In this document: in pieces, positions 1-6,800 of the stretch | How positions within the stretch are numbered: position 1 is the first letter of the stretch | How the letters are laid out: the number at the start of each line of letters is the position of its first letter | DNA from: Actinomycetes bacterium | Lineage (GTDB): Bacteria > Actinomycetota > Actinomycetes > Actinomycetales > Microbacteriaceae | Assembly: GCA_023451265.1 (NCBI GenBank) | Contig: JAEYAG010000248.1 | Span: forward strand, 1 to 19,121 | Reading direction: 5' to 3' | DNA: 19,121 nt | The notes under the pieces: generated by a model | What the model was told of the DNA's origin: nothing | The model's input: the letters and a program-made list of their open reading frames with translations, nothing else | Databases searched by the model: none | Position numbers and translations under genes: made by a program

Positions 1-276
1 GACCTCGACGGCTGGTGCCTCGGCGACCGCGACGGCCGCGCACAGTGGCTCACGGCCCTGTACCGCACCGCGGCACTGCGCCGCGCGGCGGCGGCGCTGC
101 CGGATGCCGGGACGCACGCCTCGGTGCGGACACTCGTCGGGCCGCTCCGGCTCGAGCTCATCGCCGCCGGGCCGGCGACGGACGATATCGACACGTGGGA
201 CGATGCCGAGCGCGCCGGTGCGCGCCCCCGGCCCGTCCCGACCGCGCTTCGCACCCCCACGAAGGAGACGCCATGA
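1..276 (+). CDS. mobA: MobA-type molybdenum cofactor guanylyltransferase, C-terminal part
   Basis: Frame 1 is open from the window edge to a TGA at 274-276, giving the last 91 residues of a protein whose start lies outside. The segment resembles the C-terminal part of actinobacterial MobA-like NTP transferases: a 'QWLTALYRTAALR' stretch (about residues 16-28 of the fragment), then a helix and a closing 'DDIDTWDD' motif near residues 61-68, where MobA proteins usually carry an I-D-T-x-x-D signature. MobA transfers GMP from GTP to Mo-molybdopterin to make the guanine dinucleotide cofactor. Assembled as bis-MGD, that is the form NarG needs, so the position next to moa/mog and nar genes fits. The GTP-binding N-terminus is not visible, so the call rests on the tail and on context. 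The stop overlaps the next start (ATGA), so the two are probably co-translated. Confidence 0.72.
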   Translation, partial: DLDGWCLGDRDGRAQWLTALYRTAALRRAAAALPDAGTHASVRTLVGPLRLELIAAGPATDDIDTWDDAERAGARPRPVPTALRTPTKETP

Positions 277-542
277 GCGATCGCACTCTTCCCCCCGAGG
301 CCCTGGACGCATGGGCCGCCGCGCTGCGCGAGCGCTTCGGCCTCGCCGACGACGACCTGCCGATCGCGCTCATCCTCGACCTCGCCCGTGACGTCGCGAA
401 CGGGGTGGCGCGACCCGCCGCGCCGTTCAGCGCGTTCGCAGCGGGGCTCGTCGCGGGTCGCGCGGGCGGCTCTCCCGACGACGTCCGGGCGGCGGTCGCC
501 GCGGTGACCGAGCTTGCCGCGGGCTGGGACGACCGCCCATGA
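273..542 (+). CDS. Small DUF6457-type protein linked to MobA
   Basis: An 89-residue acidic protein (MSDRTLPPEALD...) starts at an ATG that overlaps the preceding stop by 4 nt and follows a good Shine-Dalgarno (GAAGGAG, 261-267, 5-nt spacing). It has no signal peptide or membrane segment and looks all-helical. The start 'LDAWAAALRERFGL', an 'ILDLARDVANGVARPAAP' stretch and the 'FAAGLVAGRAGG' segment match the DUF6457 family as I know it. In actinobacteria that family is often encoded beside, or fused to, the C-terminus of MobA. The function is unknown; a stand-alone partner domain for the guanylyltransferase is the plausible reading. It sits between mobA and moaD with 4-nt overlaps on both sides, so it is part of a tight cofactor operon. 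Confidence 0.7.
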   Translation: MSDRTLPPEALDAWAAALRERFGLADDDLPIALILDLARDVANGVARPAAPFSAFAAGLVAGRAGGSPDDVRAAVAAVTELAAGWDDRP

Positions 543-772
543 CGCAGGTGCGCTACTTCGCCGCGGCGGAGGAGTTCGCCGGCCGCGCCACCGAGCAGCG
601 CGACGACGCGACGCTCGGCGCGCTGCGTCGCACCCTCGCGGCGGACTACCCCGCGCTCGGCGCGATCCTCCCCCGCTGCGCCGTGCTCGTGGACGGCCGT
701 CGCAGCGACGACGAGACGGCGCTGGGGGCGGCATCCGTCGTCGACGTGCTCCCCCCGTTCGCCGGGGGCTGA
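539..772 (+). CDS. moaD: Molybdopterin synthase small subunit MoaD
   Basis: A 77-residue ubiquitin-fold protein ending in Gly-Gly (…PPFAGG), the terminus that is adenylylated and then thiocarboxylated to act as sulfur donor in molybdopterin synthase. It starts 'MTQVRYFAAAEEFAG', the typical first beta-strand of MoaD/ThiS proteins, and contains the usual 'VLVDG' strand (about residues 50-54) and 'VDVLPPFAGG' end. Length is normal for MoaD (about 80). The ATG overlaps the upstream stop (ATGA, 539-542); no strong Shine-Dalgarno is seen, so translation probably depends on coupling. Its partner moaE is encoded just downstream in the opposite direction, with 33 nt between the two stops. The two halves of one enzyme are therefore on separate, convergent transcripts. 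Confidence 0.93.
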   Translation: MTQVRYFAAAEEFAGRATEQRDDATLGALRRTLAADYPALGAILPRCAVLVDGRRSDDETALGAASVVDVLPPFAGG

Positions 773-805
773 GCCCCGCCGGGTCTCACCGCTCGTCCGA
801 CGCCC

Positions 806-1231
806 TCAGCCGCCGATGCCCTTCCAGAGGGCCTCGCCGTCGTCGGTCCACTGCTTCTTCCACACCGGCAAGGACCGCTTGATCTCCTCGATGACGTCGC
901 GGCAGATCGTGAACGCGTCGCCTCGGTGCGCCGTGCCGACGGCGATGACGACGGCGGCGTCGCCCACCGCGAGCCGCCCCTCGCGGTGACTGACCGCGAC
1001 GATCGCACGGCGGTCGCCGATCGCGCTCATCGCGATGTCGTGCAGGGTGGCCTCGGCATCCGGATGCGCGGAGTACTCGAGCGCCACGACGGGACCGGCG
1101 GCCTCGGGGTCCTGCGCGCGGACGGTGCCGATGAAGCTCGTGACGGCGCCGACCCACGGCTGCTCGACGGCGGCGAGGTGCGCGGCGGCGTCGAGCGGCG
1201 CGTCCGAGATGCGGGCGATGGCGATGGTCAT
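806..1231 (-). CDS. moaE: Molybdopterin synthase catalytic subunit MoaE
   Basis: A 141-residue protein, normal length for MoaE, which with MoaD converts cyclic pyranopterin monophosphate (precursor Z) to molybdopterin in the cytosol. Diagnostic motifs are 'FIGTVR' (33-38), 'LEYSAHP' (51-57), 'SHREG' (81-85), 'AHRGDAF' (101-107) and 'EIKRSLPVWKKQ' (116-127). The last holds the lysines (about K118 and K125) that correspond to the catalytic pair known in E. coli MoaE. The start ATG (1229-1231) overlaps the stop of mogA by 4 nt, and an AAGGGG sequence lies about 10 nt upstream. It should be transcribed with mogA from the promoter before 1707. Confidence 0.95.
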   Translation of the reverse strand: MTIAIARISDAPLDAAAHLAAVEQPWVGAVTSFIGTVRAQDPEAAGPVVALEYSAHPDAEATLHDIAMSAIGDRRAIVAVSHREGRLAVGDAAVVIAVGTAHRGDAFTICRDVIEEIKRSLPVWKKQWTDDGEALWKGIGG

Positions 1232-1707
1232 GCGTGATCGGCCCCTTCGAGCTGGTGGACGACGTGCGCCGCGACCGCCACGACGACGGACATGCCGGTC
1301 GCGACGGCGCGCGGCGAACCGGGCAGGTTGACGATGAGGGCGCGTCCGGCGACGCCGGCGATGCCGCGCGAGAGGAGGGATGCCGGGGTGTCGGCGAGGC
1401 CGCGGCGACGCAGCTCCTCCGCGATCCCCGGCACCTCCCGCTCGATCACGCGTGCGGTCCCCTCCGGGGTCTCATCGCGCGGCGACAGTCCTGTGCCGCC
1501 CGTCGTGACGACGACGCGGGCGCCGACGGCGATCGCGTCGCGGAGCGCCTGGGCCACGGCATCCGCCCCGTCGGGGACGACGGTCGCGTCCGCGCACGCG
1601 AACCCCGCCTCGCGCAGTTGCGCGACGGCGATGGGGCCGCTGGTGTCGGGTCGCACACCGGCGGCCGACCGGTCGGAGACGGTGATGACGGCGGCGGGGA
1701 TGCTCAC
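1228..1707 (-). CDS. mogA: Molybdopterin adenylyltransferase, MogA/MoaB family
   Basis: A 159-residue protein with the MoCF-binding fold: 'AAVITVSDRSAAG' at the N-terminus, the nucleotide/pterin-binding 'TTGGTGLSPRDETPE' (68-82), and 'NLPGSP' (127-132). These enzymes adenylylate molybdopterin before molybdate insertion by MoeA. The length is closer to bacterial MoaB (about 170) than to E. coli MogA (195), so 'mogA' is used for function, not orthology. The start is GTG (1705-1707). No Shine-Dalgarno precedes it; instead a TAGCCT hexamer lies 6 nt upstream, which suggests a leaderless mRNA. It overlaps moaE by 4 nt. In some actinobacteria the two activities are fused in one protein; here they are separate. 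Confidence 0.9.
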   Translation of the reverse strand: MSIPAAVITVSDRSAAGVRPDTSGPIAVAQLREAGFACADATVVPDGADAVAQALRDAIAVGARVVVTTGGTGLSPRDETPEGTARVIEREVPGIAEELRRRGLADTPASLLSRGIAGVAGRALIVNLPGSPRAVATGMSVVVAVAAHVVHQLEGADHA

Positions 1708-1713
1708 CCGCCC

Positions 1714-1719
1714 AGGCTA
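1714..1719 (-). promoter_or_regulatory. -10 box of a leaderless mogA-moaE promoter
   Basis: On the - strand TAGCCT (1719 down to 1714) matches TANNNT and is followed by exactly 6 nt and then the GTG start at 1707. Transcription would begin at or next to the start codon. No ribosome-binding site and no clear -35 are present. The placement mirrors the regulator promoter on the other side of this 74-bp divergent gap. Confidence 0.5.
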
Positions 1720-1769
1720 CGCCGCGGCGGGGCGCCCGCCCCGGCGCGACCACCGGGGGAAACACGACG

Positions 1770-1775
1770 GATAAT
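1770..1775 (+). promoter_or_regulatory. -10 box of a leaderless promoter for the winged-helix regulator
   Basis: GATAAT (5 of 6 to TATAAT) lies 6 nt before the ATG at 1782. A weak -35 candidate (GACCAC, 1748-1753) is 16 bp upstream. No Shine-Dalgarno is seen, so a leaderless transcript starting at the ATG is the simplest reading. Confidence 0.55.
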
Positions 1776-1781
1776 CGAAGC

Positions 1782-2408
1782 ATGCCCCGTCGGATGCACG
1801 CCCACCGCGGCCTGGCCCAGCCCAGCCGCCTGCAGGTCGTCGCGCTCGTCATGGAGCAGCCGGGCCTCTCGCTCGCTGACCTCTCCGCGCAGACCGGGCT
1901 GCACGCCAACACGCTGCGCGACCACGTCCGCGTGCTCACCGAGGAGGGACTCATCCGCAGCGAGGTCGAGCATCGCGCGACCCGCGGCCGGCCGCGCGCG
2001 CTGTTCTACCCGGTCGATGCGACGACCGTCAACGAGGCGGCCCAGCGGCGCGTCGACGACGCCAAGCGGCACGGCGACCTGCTGCGCCGCATCGACCCGG
2101 CGACGACGCCCGATCCCGCCATCGCGCAGGACCCGGATGCCGTGCACCAGCTCGACGCGCTGTACGAGCACCTCGACGAGCAGGGCCTCGACCCCGCCCC
2201 CACCGACGACGACCTCGAGCTGGCGCTGCGCCCGTGCGCGTTCCACAGCCTCGTCGCCGAGCATCGCGAGGTGCTGTGCCGCGTGCACGAAGGGCTCATC
2301 CGCGACGTCCTCGACCGCGCCGGCGGCCCCGTCGAGGTCGACCGCCTGCTGCCGCTCGTGAACGACCACCGCTGCGAGCTCATGCTGAAGCTGCGCCCGC
2401 GGGACTGA
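1782..2408 (+). CDS. Winged-helix transcriptional regulator with C-terminal Cys/His set (possible Fe-S or NO sensor)
   Basis: A 208-residue regulator. The N-terminal winged helix covers about residues 12-78: 'LSLADLSAQTGLHANTLRDHVRVL' is a helix-turn-helix of the ArsR/MarR type, followed by a basic wing (RATRGRPRALFYPV). A charged helical linker leads to a C-terminal domain with C152-x2-H155, H161, C166 and C198. This arrangement resembles the COG2345/SufR-like group, in which such cysteines can ligate an Fe-S cluster (family knowledge; not shown here). It sits between the cofactor genes and narK, facing narK with only 2 nt between stops. Corynebacterium ArnR, an Fe-S winged-helix repressor of nar genes, is a functional precedent; whether this protein is related to ArnR cannot be judged from sequence alone. 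A second ATG at 1794 (MHAHRG) is an alternative start, but the promoter spacing favours 1782. Confidence 0.82.
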   Translation: MPRRMHAHRGLAQPSRLQVVALVMEQPGLSLADLSAQTGLHANTLRDHVRVLTEEGLIRSEVEHRATRGRPRALFYPVDATTVNEAAQRRVDDAKRHGDLLRRIDPATTPDPAIAQDPDAVHQLDALYEHLDEQGLDPAPTDDDLELALRPCAFHSLVAEHREVLCRVHEGLIRDVLDRAGGPVEVDRLLPLVNDHRCELMLKLRPRD

Positions 2409-2410
2409 CG

Positions 2411-3655
2411 CTACGGCTTCGGTGCCGCCTTCGCCGGCCGGGCGTCGCGCAGCATCCCCGCCACGACGAGCGCGCCGGCGCCCACGAGGACGAGCAGCCA
2501 CAGTCCCAGCGCGTACGAGTTGGTCGCCGCGTTGTAGGTCGCGCCCATGACGAGCGGGGGGAAGTAGCCGCCGAGGCCTCCCGCCGCCGCCACGACGCCG
2601 GTGACCGCGCCGACCTTGTCGGGCGGGGTCGACGGCCCCACCCACGCGAAGACGGCGCCCATGCCGAGCCCCATCGCCGCGGCCATGAGGAGGAAGACGA
2701 CGCCGGTCAGCACGCCCTCCGGCGGCTGCTGCCCCACGATGTAGGCGGCCGCGACGATCCCGGCGAGCGAGATGAGCGAGATCACCTTCGGCCCGAACCT
2801 GTCGGCCAGCACGCCGCCGATCGGACGCGCGACGACGGCGGCGGCCGCGAAGAGGGCCGTCCGGGTCCCGGCACCGACGGCGTCGACGTCGGCGGGGTAG
2901 ATCGTCAGCAGGTATTTGGGCAGGTACGTCGAGAACGCCACGAAGCCGCCGAACACGATGGCGTACAGGAAAGACATCTGCCACGTCACGGCGAGCTTCA
3001 GCGCCCCCGTGACCTTCGGCACGAGCGCCTGACGGCTGGGCTGCCAGGCGGGGGAATCCCGCAGGAAGAACCACACGACGATCGCCATCACGACGAGGAT
3101 CCCCGCGATGACGAGATAGGTGGTCAGCGCCCCGATGGCCTGCGCGAGCCGCGGCGTGAAGAACGCGGAGACCGCCGTGCCGATCATGCCCATGCCGAAG
3201 ATGCCATTGGCCAGGCCTCGACGCTCCGGCGGGAACCAGGCACTCGAGAACGGGATGCCGACGGCGAAGATCGTTCCCGCGACGCCGAGGACGAACCCGG
3301 CCACCACGAGCAGCCAGAAGCTGCCGAGCGCGCCGGCGAGCGCGACCAGCAGCACGGCGGGGACCGAGACCAGCAGCACGCCGGTGAACATGATGCGCCC
3401 GCCGAAGCGGTCGGTCATGGCGCCCACCACGATGCGGCCGAGCGCCCCGACGAGCACGGGCGTGGCGAGCATGAGCGAGATCTGGCCCTGGTCGAGTCCC
3501 ATCTGCTGGCCGTAGATGTTCTGCAGCGGGGCGATCGACATCCAGGCCCAGAACCCCGCCGTGGAGGCGAGCGTCGCGAGGATGACCTGGGCGAGGCCGC
3601 CACGCAGATCGGATGAGGCGGGGGCGGAAGGCGTGCGCGTCACGGTCGACTCCAT
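2411..3655 (-). CDS. narK: NarK-type nitrate/nitrite transporter (MFS, NNP family)
   Basis: A 414-residue, 12-helix major facilitator protein of the nitrate-nitrite porter family, in the inner membrane. Substrate-binding arginines expected in helices 2 and 8 are visible as R74 (GALGRIVVG) and R277 (VVARPIGG). The MFS loop motif is 'DRFGGR' (82-87), repeated as 'DRFG' (285-288). The two glycine-rich nitrate-signature regions are near 124-142 (GVAGTIFAVGIPFSSAWFP) and 329-342 (GLGMGAVFAWVGPS), although the asparagines of the E. coli signatures are replaced. It should take up nitrate for NarG and/or export nitrite. The gene is divergent from narGHJI and shares its control region, so joint regulation is likely. 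The Shine-Dalgarno before the ATG is weak; TACCGT lies 11 nt upstream. Direction of transport (nitrate/nitrite antiport or proton symport) cannot be told. Confidence 0.93.
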   Translation of the reverse strand: MESTVTRTPSAPASSDLRGGLAQVILATLASTAGFWAWMSIAPLQNIYGQQMGLDQGQISLMLATPVLVGALGRIVVGAMTDRFGGRIMFTGVLLVSVPAVLLVALAGALGSFWLLVVAGFVLGVAGTIFAVGIPFSSAWFPPERRGLANGIFGMGMIGTAVSAFFTPRLAQAIGALTTYLVIAGILVVMAIVVWFFLRDSPAWQPSRQALVPKVTGALKLAVTWQMSFLYAIVFGGFVAFSTYLPKYLLTIYPADVDAVGAGTRTALFAAAAVVARPIGGVLADRFGPKVISLISLAGIVAAAYIVGQQPPEGVLTGVVFLLMAAAMGLGMGAVFAWVGPSTPPDKVGAVTGVVAAAGGLGGYFPPLVMGATYNAATNSYALGLWLLVLVGAGALVVAGMLRDARPAKAAPKP

Positions 3656-3666
3656 TCGTCCCGCTC

Positions 3667-3715
3667 ACGGTAGCGCCGCAGGCACCCCTCGCCACAGGGG
3701 TTCACCGTTGTTATT
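3667..3715 (-). promoter_or_regulatory. Putative narK promoter with shared nar/nir motif
   Basis: On the - strand the 11-mer AATAACAACGG (3715 to 3705) fits AWTAANNACGG. It is followed by 32 nt and then TACCGT (3672 to 3667), a TANNNT -10 candidate 11 nt before the narK ATG. There is no recognisable -35, as expected if an activator bound at the 11-mer recruits polymerase. The same layout occurs before narG and before the nirK operon. Confidence 0.42.
3684..3701. promoter_or_regulatory. 6-bp inverted repeat upstream of narK
   Basis: ACCCCT (3684-3689) and AGGGGT (3696-3701) form a perfect 6-bp inverted repeat with a 6-nt spacer. It lies between the shared 11-mer and the narK -10 candidate. 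It could be an operator half-site pair. A short leader hairpin is possible only if transcription starts further upstream than proposed here. Confidence 0.3.
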
Positions 3716-3730
3716 TCCTGCCCGAGGCGC

Positions 3731-3742
3731 GCGAGATCTCGC
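3731..3742. promoter_or_regulatory. Perfect 12-bp palindrome in the narK/narG control region, candidate operator
   Basis: GCGAGATCTCGC is its own reverse complement across all 12 bases. It lies between the two outward-facing copies of the shared 11-mer (narK copy at 3705-3715, narG copy at 3772-3782), so a dimeric regulator bound here could affect both directions. Function is inferred from symmetry and position only. Confidence 0.4.
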
Positions 3743-3771
3743 ACCCCCATTGTCTGCAACCTTCAGCCGGG

Positions 3772-3820
3772 ATTAAATACGGTGTACGGCCCGCTCACGC
3801 GGCGCGAGGGTTTCGATACT
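3772..3820 (+). promoter_or_regulatory. Putative narGHJI promoter with shared nar/nir motif
   Basis: ATTAAATACGG (3772-3782) fits AWTAANNACGG and is followed by 32 nt and then GATACT (3815-3820), a -10 candidate that would place the start of transcription near 3827. An alternative promoter uses the same AT-rich stretch as its -10: TTGTCT (3750-3755), 17 bp, TTAAAT (3773-3778), start near 3785. The repeated spacing seen at narK and at the nirK operon favours the first reading, but both fit the sequence. Confidence 0.45.
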
Positions 3821-3850
3821 GGAGACGCAGACCGGCAGCCAGGAGGACCG

Positions 3851-6800
3851 ATGACGCCCGAGATCCGCACGACGCCCACGACCGACGGTCCTCTCGCCGA
3901 CACGCTGCTCACGATGGGCAGGTTCCTGCATCGCGGCGAGACGAGCCCCGACCTGCGGTCGCTGTTCCTCGAGGGCGGCCGCTCGGGCGACGTGTTCTAC
4001 CGCGATCGCTGGGCGCACGACAAGGTCGTCCGCTCCACCCACGGCGTCAACTGCACGGGATCGTGCTCGTGGAAGGTGTACGTCAAGGACGGCATCATCA
4101 CGTGGGAGACCCAGCAGACCGACTACCCGTCGGTCGGCCCCGACTCACCCGAGTACGAGCCCCGCGGCTGCCCACGTGGCGCCGCCTTCAGCTGGTACAC
4201 CTACTCCCCCACGCGCGTGCGGTATCCGTACATCCGCGATACGCTCGCCGAGCTGTACCGCGAGGCCAAGCGGACGCACTCCGACCCCGTCGACGCGTGG
4301 GCGTCGATCGTCGAGGATCCCGAGAAGTCGCGTCGCTACAAGAGCGCGCGCGGCAAGGGCGGCCTCATCCGCACGACGTGGGACGAGGCGATGGAGATCG
4401 CCGCGGCCGCGCACGTGCACACCGTCAAGGTGTACGGCCCCGACCGCGTCGCCGGATTCTCGCCGATCCCGGCCATGTCGATGGTCAGCCACGGTGCCGG
4501 CGCCCGGTTCCTCAACCTTCTCGGCGGCACGATCCTGTCGTTCTACGACTGGTACGCCGATCTCCCGGTCGCGAGCCCGCAGGTCTTCGGCGACCAGACC
4601 GACGTCCCCGAATCGGCGGACTGGTGGAACGCCGGGTACCTCATGATGTGGGGCTCGAACGTCCCCGTCACCCGCACCCCCGATGCGCACTTCATGGCCG
4701 AGGCGCGCTATCGCGGCCAGAAGGTCGTGACGGTCTCGCCCGACTACACCGACAACACGAAGTTCGCCGACGAATGGGTCGCCCCGCACCCCGGCACCGA
4801 CGCGGCCCTCGCGATGGCGATGGGGCACGTCATCCTGACCGAGTTCTTCGTGCAGCGGCGCACCGAGCGGTTCGAGGACTACATGCGCCGCTTCAGCGAC
4901 GCGCCCTACCTCGTCGCGCTGGAGGAGCACCCGTCGGGCCTCGTCCCCAGCAAGTTCCTCACCGCGAGCGACCTGGGCGGCGAGGCGGCGGCCGCACCGC
5001 GCGCCGACTTCAAGACCGTCCTGCTCGATCAGAACGGCGAGCCCGTCGTCCCGAACGGATCGCTCGGACACCGCTTCACCCCCGAGGACGAGGGCCGCTG
5101 GAATCTCGACCTCGAGGGCGTCGTGCCGCCGCTGTCGCTGCTCGACCTCGACGACACCACGGAGTCGGTCGAGATCGTGCTGCCCCGCTTCGACGTCACG
5201 CCTGACGGCAGCGACCAGGAGCACGCCGGCGGCACCGGCACGGTGACGCGCGGCGTCCCGGTGCGCCGCGTCGCGGGAAAGCTCGTCACGACGGTCTTCG
5301 ACCTGCTGCTCGCGCAGTACGGCGTCGCTCGCGAAGGCCTTCCGGGCCAGTGGCCGACCGGCTACGACGACCCCTCGACCCCCGGCACGCCGGCGTGGCA
5401 GGAGGAGCTGACGAACGTCCCCGCCGCGCAGGCGGCGCGCATCGGGCGCGAATTCGCCGACAATGCCGAACGCTCCGGCGGCCGCTCGATGATCCTCATG
5501 GGCGCCGGCACGAACCACTGGTTCCACTCCGACACGATCTACCGCACGTTCCTGGCGCTGACGACGATGACCGGATGCCAGGGCGTCAACGGCGGCGGAT
5601 GGGCGCACTACGTCGGGCAGGAGAAGGTCCGCCCGATCACCGGCTACTCGCAGTACGCGACGGCCGGCGACTGGAACCGTCCGCCGCGGCAGAACATCGG
5701 CACGGCGTTCTGGTACCTCGCGAGCGACCAGTGGCGCTACGACGGGCTCCCGGCATCCGCTCTCGCCTCGCCGCTCGCCCGCGGCCAGTTCGAGGACCGG
5801 ACCACGGCGGACTGCCTCGTCGAGTCGGTCAAGCGGGGATGGATGCCGGCGTACCCGACGTTCTCCCGCAATCCGCTGGACCTGTGCGACGAGGCGGAGG
5901 CGGCCGGCAAGGAGCCCGCGCAGCACGTCGTCGACGAACTGACGGAGGGGAACCTCGCCTACGCGGTCGAAGACCCCGACGCCCCCGAGAACTTCCCGCG
6001 GGTCATCTCGATCTGGCGCGCCAATGTGCTGGGGTCATCGGGCAAGGGCAACGAGTACTTCCTCAAGCACCTGCTCGGCACCGACTCCGCCGTCCGCGCC
6101 CCCGAGTCGCCGGAGGGCTCGCGCCCGCGCGACATGGTCTGGCACGAGAAGGCGCCCGAGGGCAAGCTCGACCTGCTGATGACGGCGGATTTCCGCATGA
6201 CGTCCACGACGCTGTTCAGCGATCTCGTGCTGCCCGCGGCGACCTGGTACGAGAAGTACGACCTGTCCTCCACCGACATGCACCCCTTCATCCACGCGTT
6301 CACCCCCGCGATCAACCCGCCGTGGCAGACACGCACCGACTTCGATCTGTTCGGGGCGCTCGCCGAGAAGTTCAGCGAGTACGCGGCCGTGCACCTGGGC
6401 GTGCGGAAGGACCTCGTCGCCTCGCCGCTGCAGCACGACACCGCCGACGTCATGGCGACCCCGCACGGCGTCGTCCCCGAGGACGCACCGCTCATCCCGG
6501 GCGTCACGATGGCCAAGCTCATCGTCGTCGAACGCGACTACCCCAACCTCTACGAGCGGTGGAAGACCCTCGGCCCGCTGACGGCGAAGCTCGGCATGAC
6601 GACGAAGGCCATCACCTATCGGCCCGACCGCGAGATCGCGCAGCTGGCGCAGAAGAACGGCGTCGCGACGTCGGGCCCCTACACCGGCAGCGTGCTGCTG
6701 GACACCGACAAGAAGGCGTGCGAGCTGATCCTCGCCTTCTCCGGTACGAGCAACGGGCGCCTCGCCGTGCAGGGCTTCCGCGAGCTCGAGAAGAAGACGG

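Noticed and set aside
765..777. GGGG-CTGAG-CCCC hairpin at the moaD stop as a terminator
   Set aside because: Only four base pairs, no U-tract; such short GC dyads are common in this DNA.
1234..2361. Long + strand open frame antisense to mogA and running into the regulator
   Set aside because: Biased, Arg/Asp-rich translation typical of a shadow frame in GC-rich DNA; the real genes there have clear family motifs.
3699..3714. GlnR-like box on the - strand (ATAAC-N6-GAACC) upstream of narK
   Set aside because: Only a partial match to the GTnAC-N6-GnAAC pattern, and it overlaps the better supported shared 11-mer. Noted but not called.
3782..3850. In-frame GTG at 3782 as the narG start
   Set aside because: It would add 23 residues with no NarG character, has no ribosome site, and lies in the promoter region; AGGAGG directly before the ATG at 3851 decides the start.
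3656..3850. Classical FNR box (TTGAT-N4-ATCAA) in the narK/narG control region
   Set aside because: Looked for by eye on both strands and not found.
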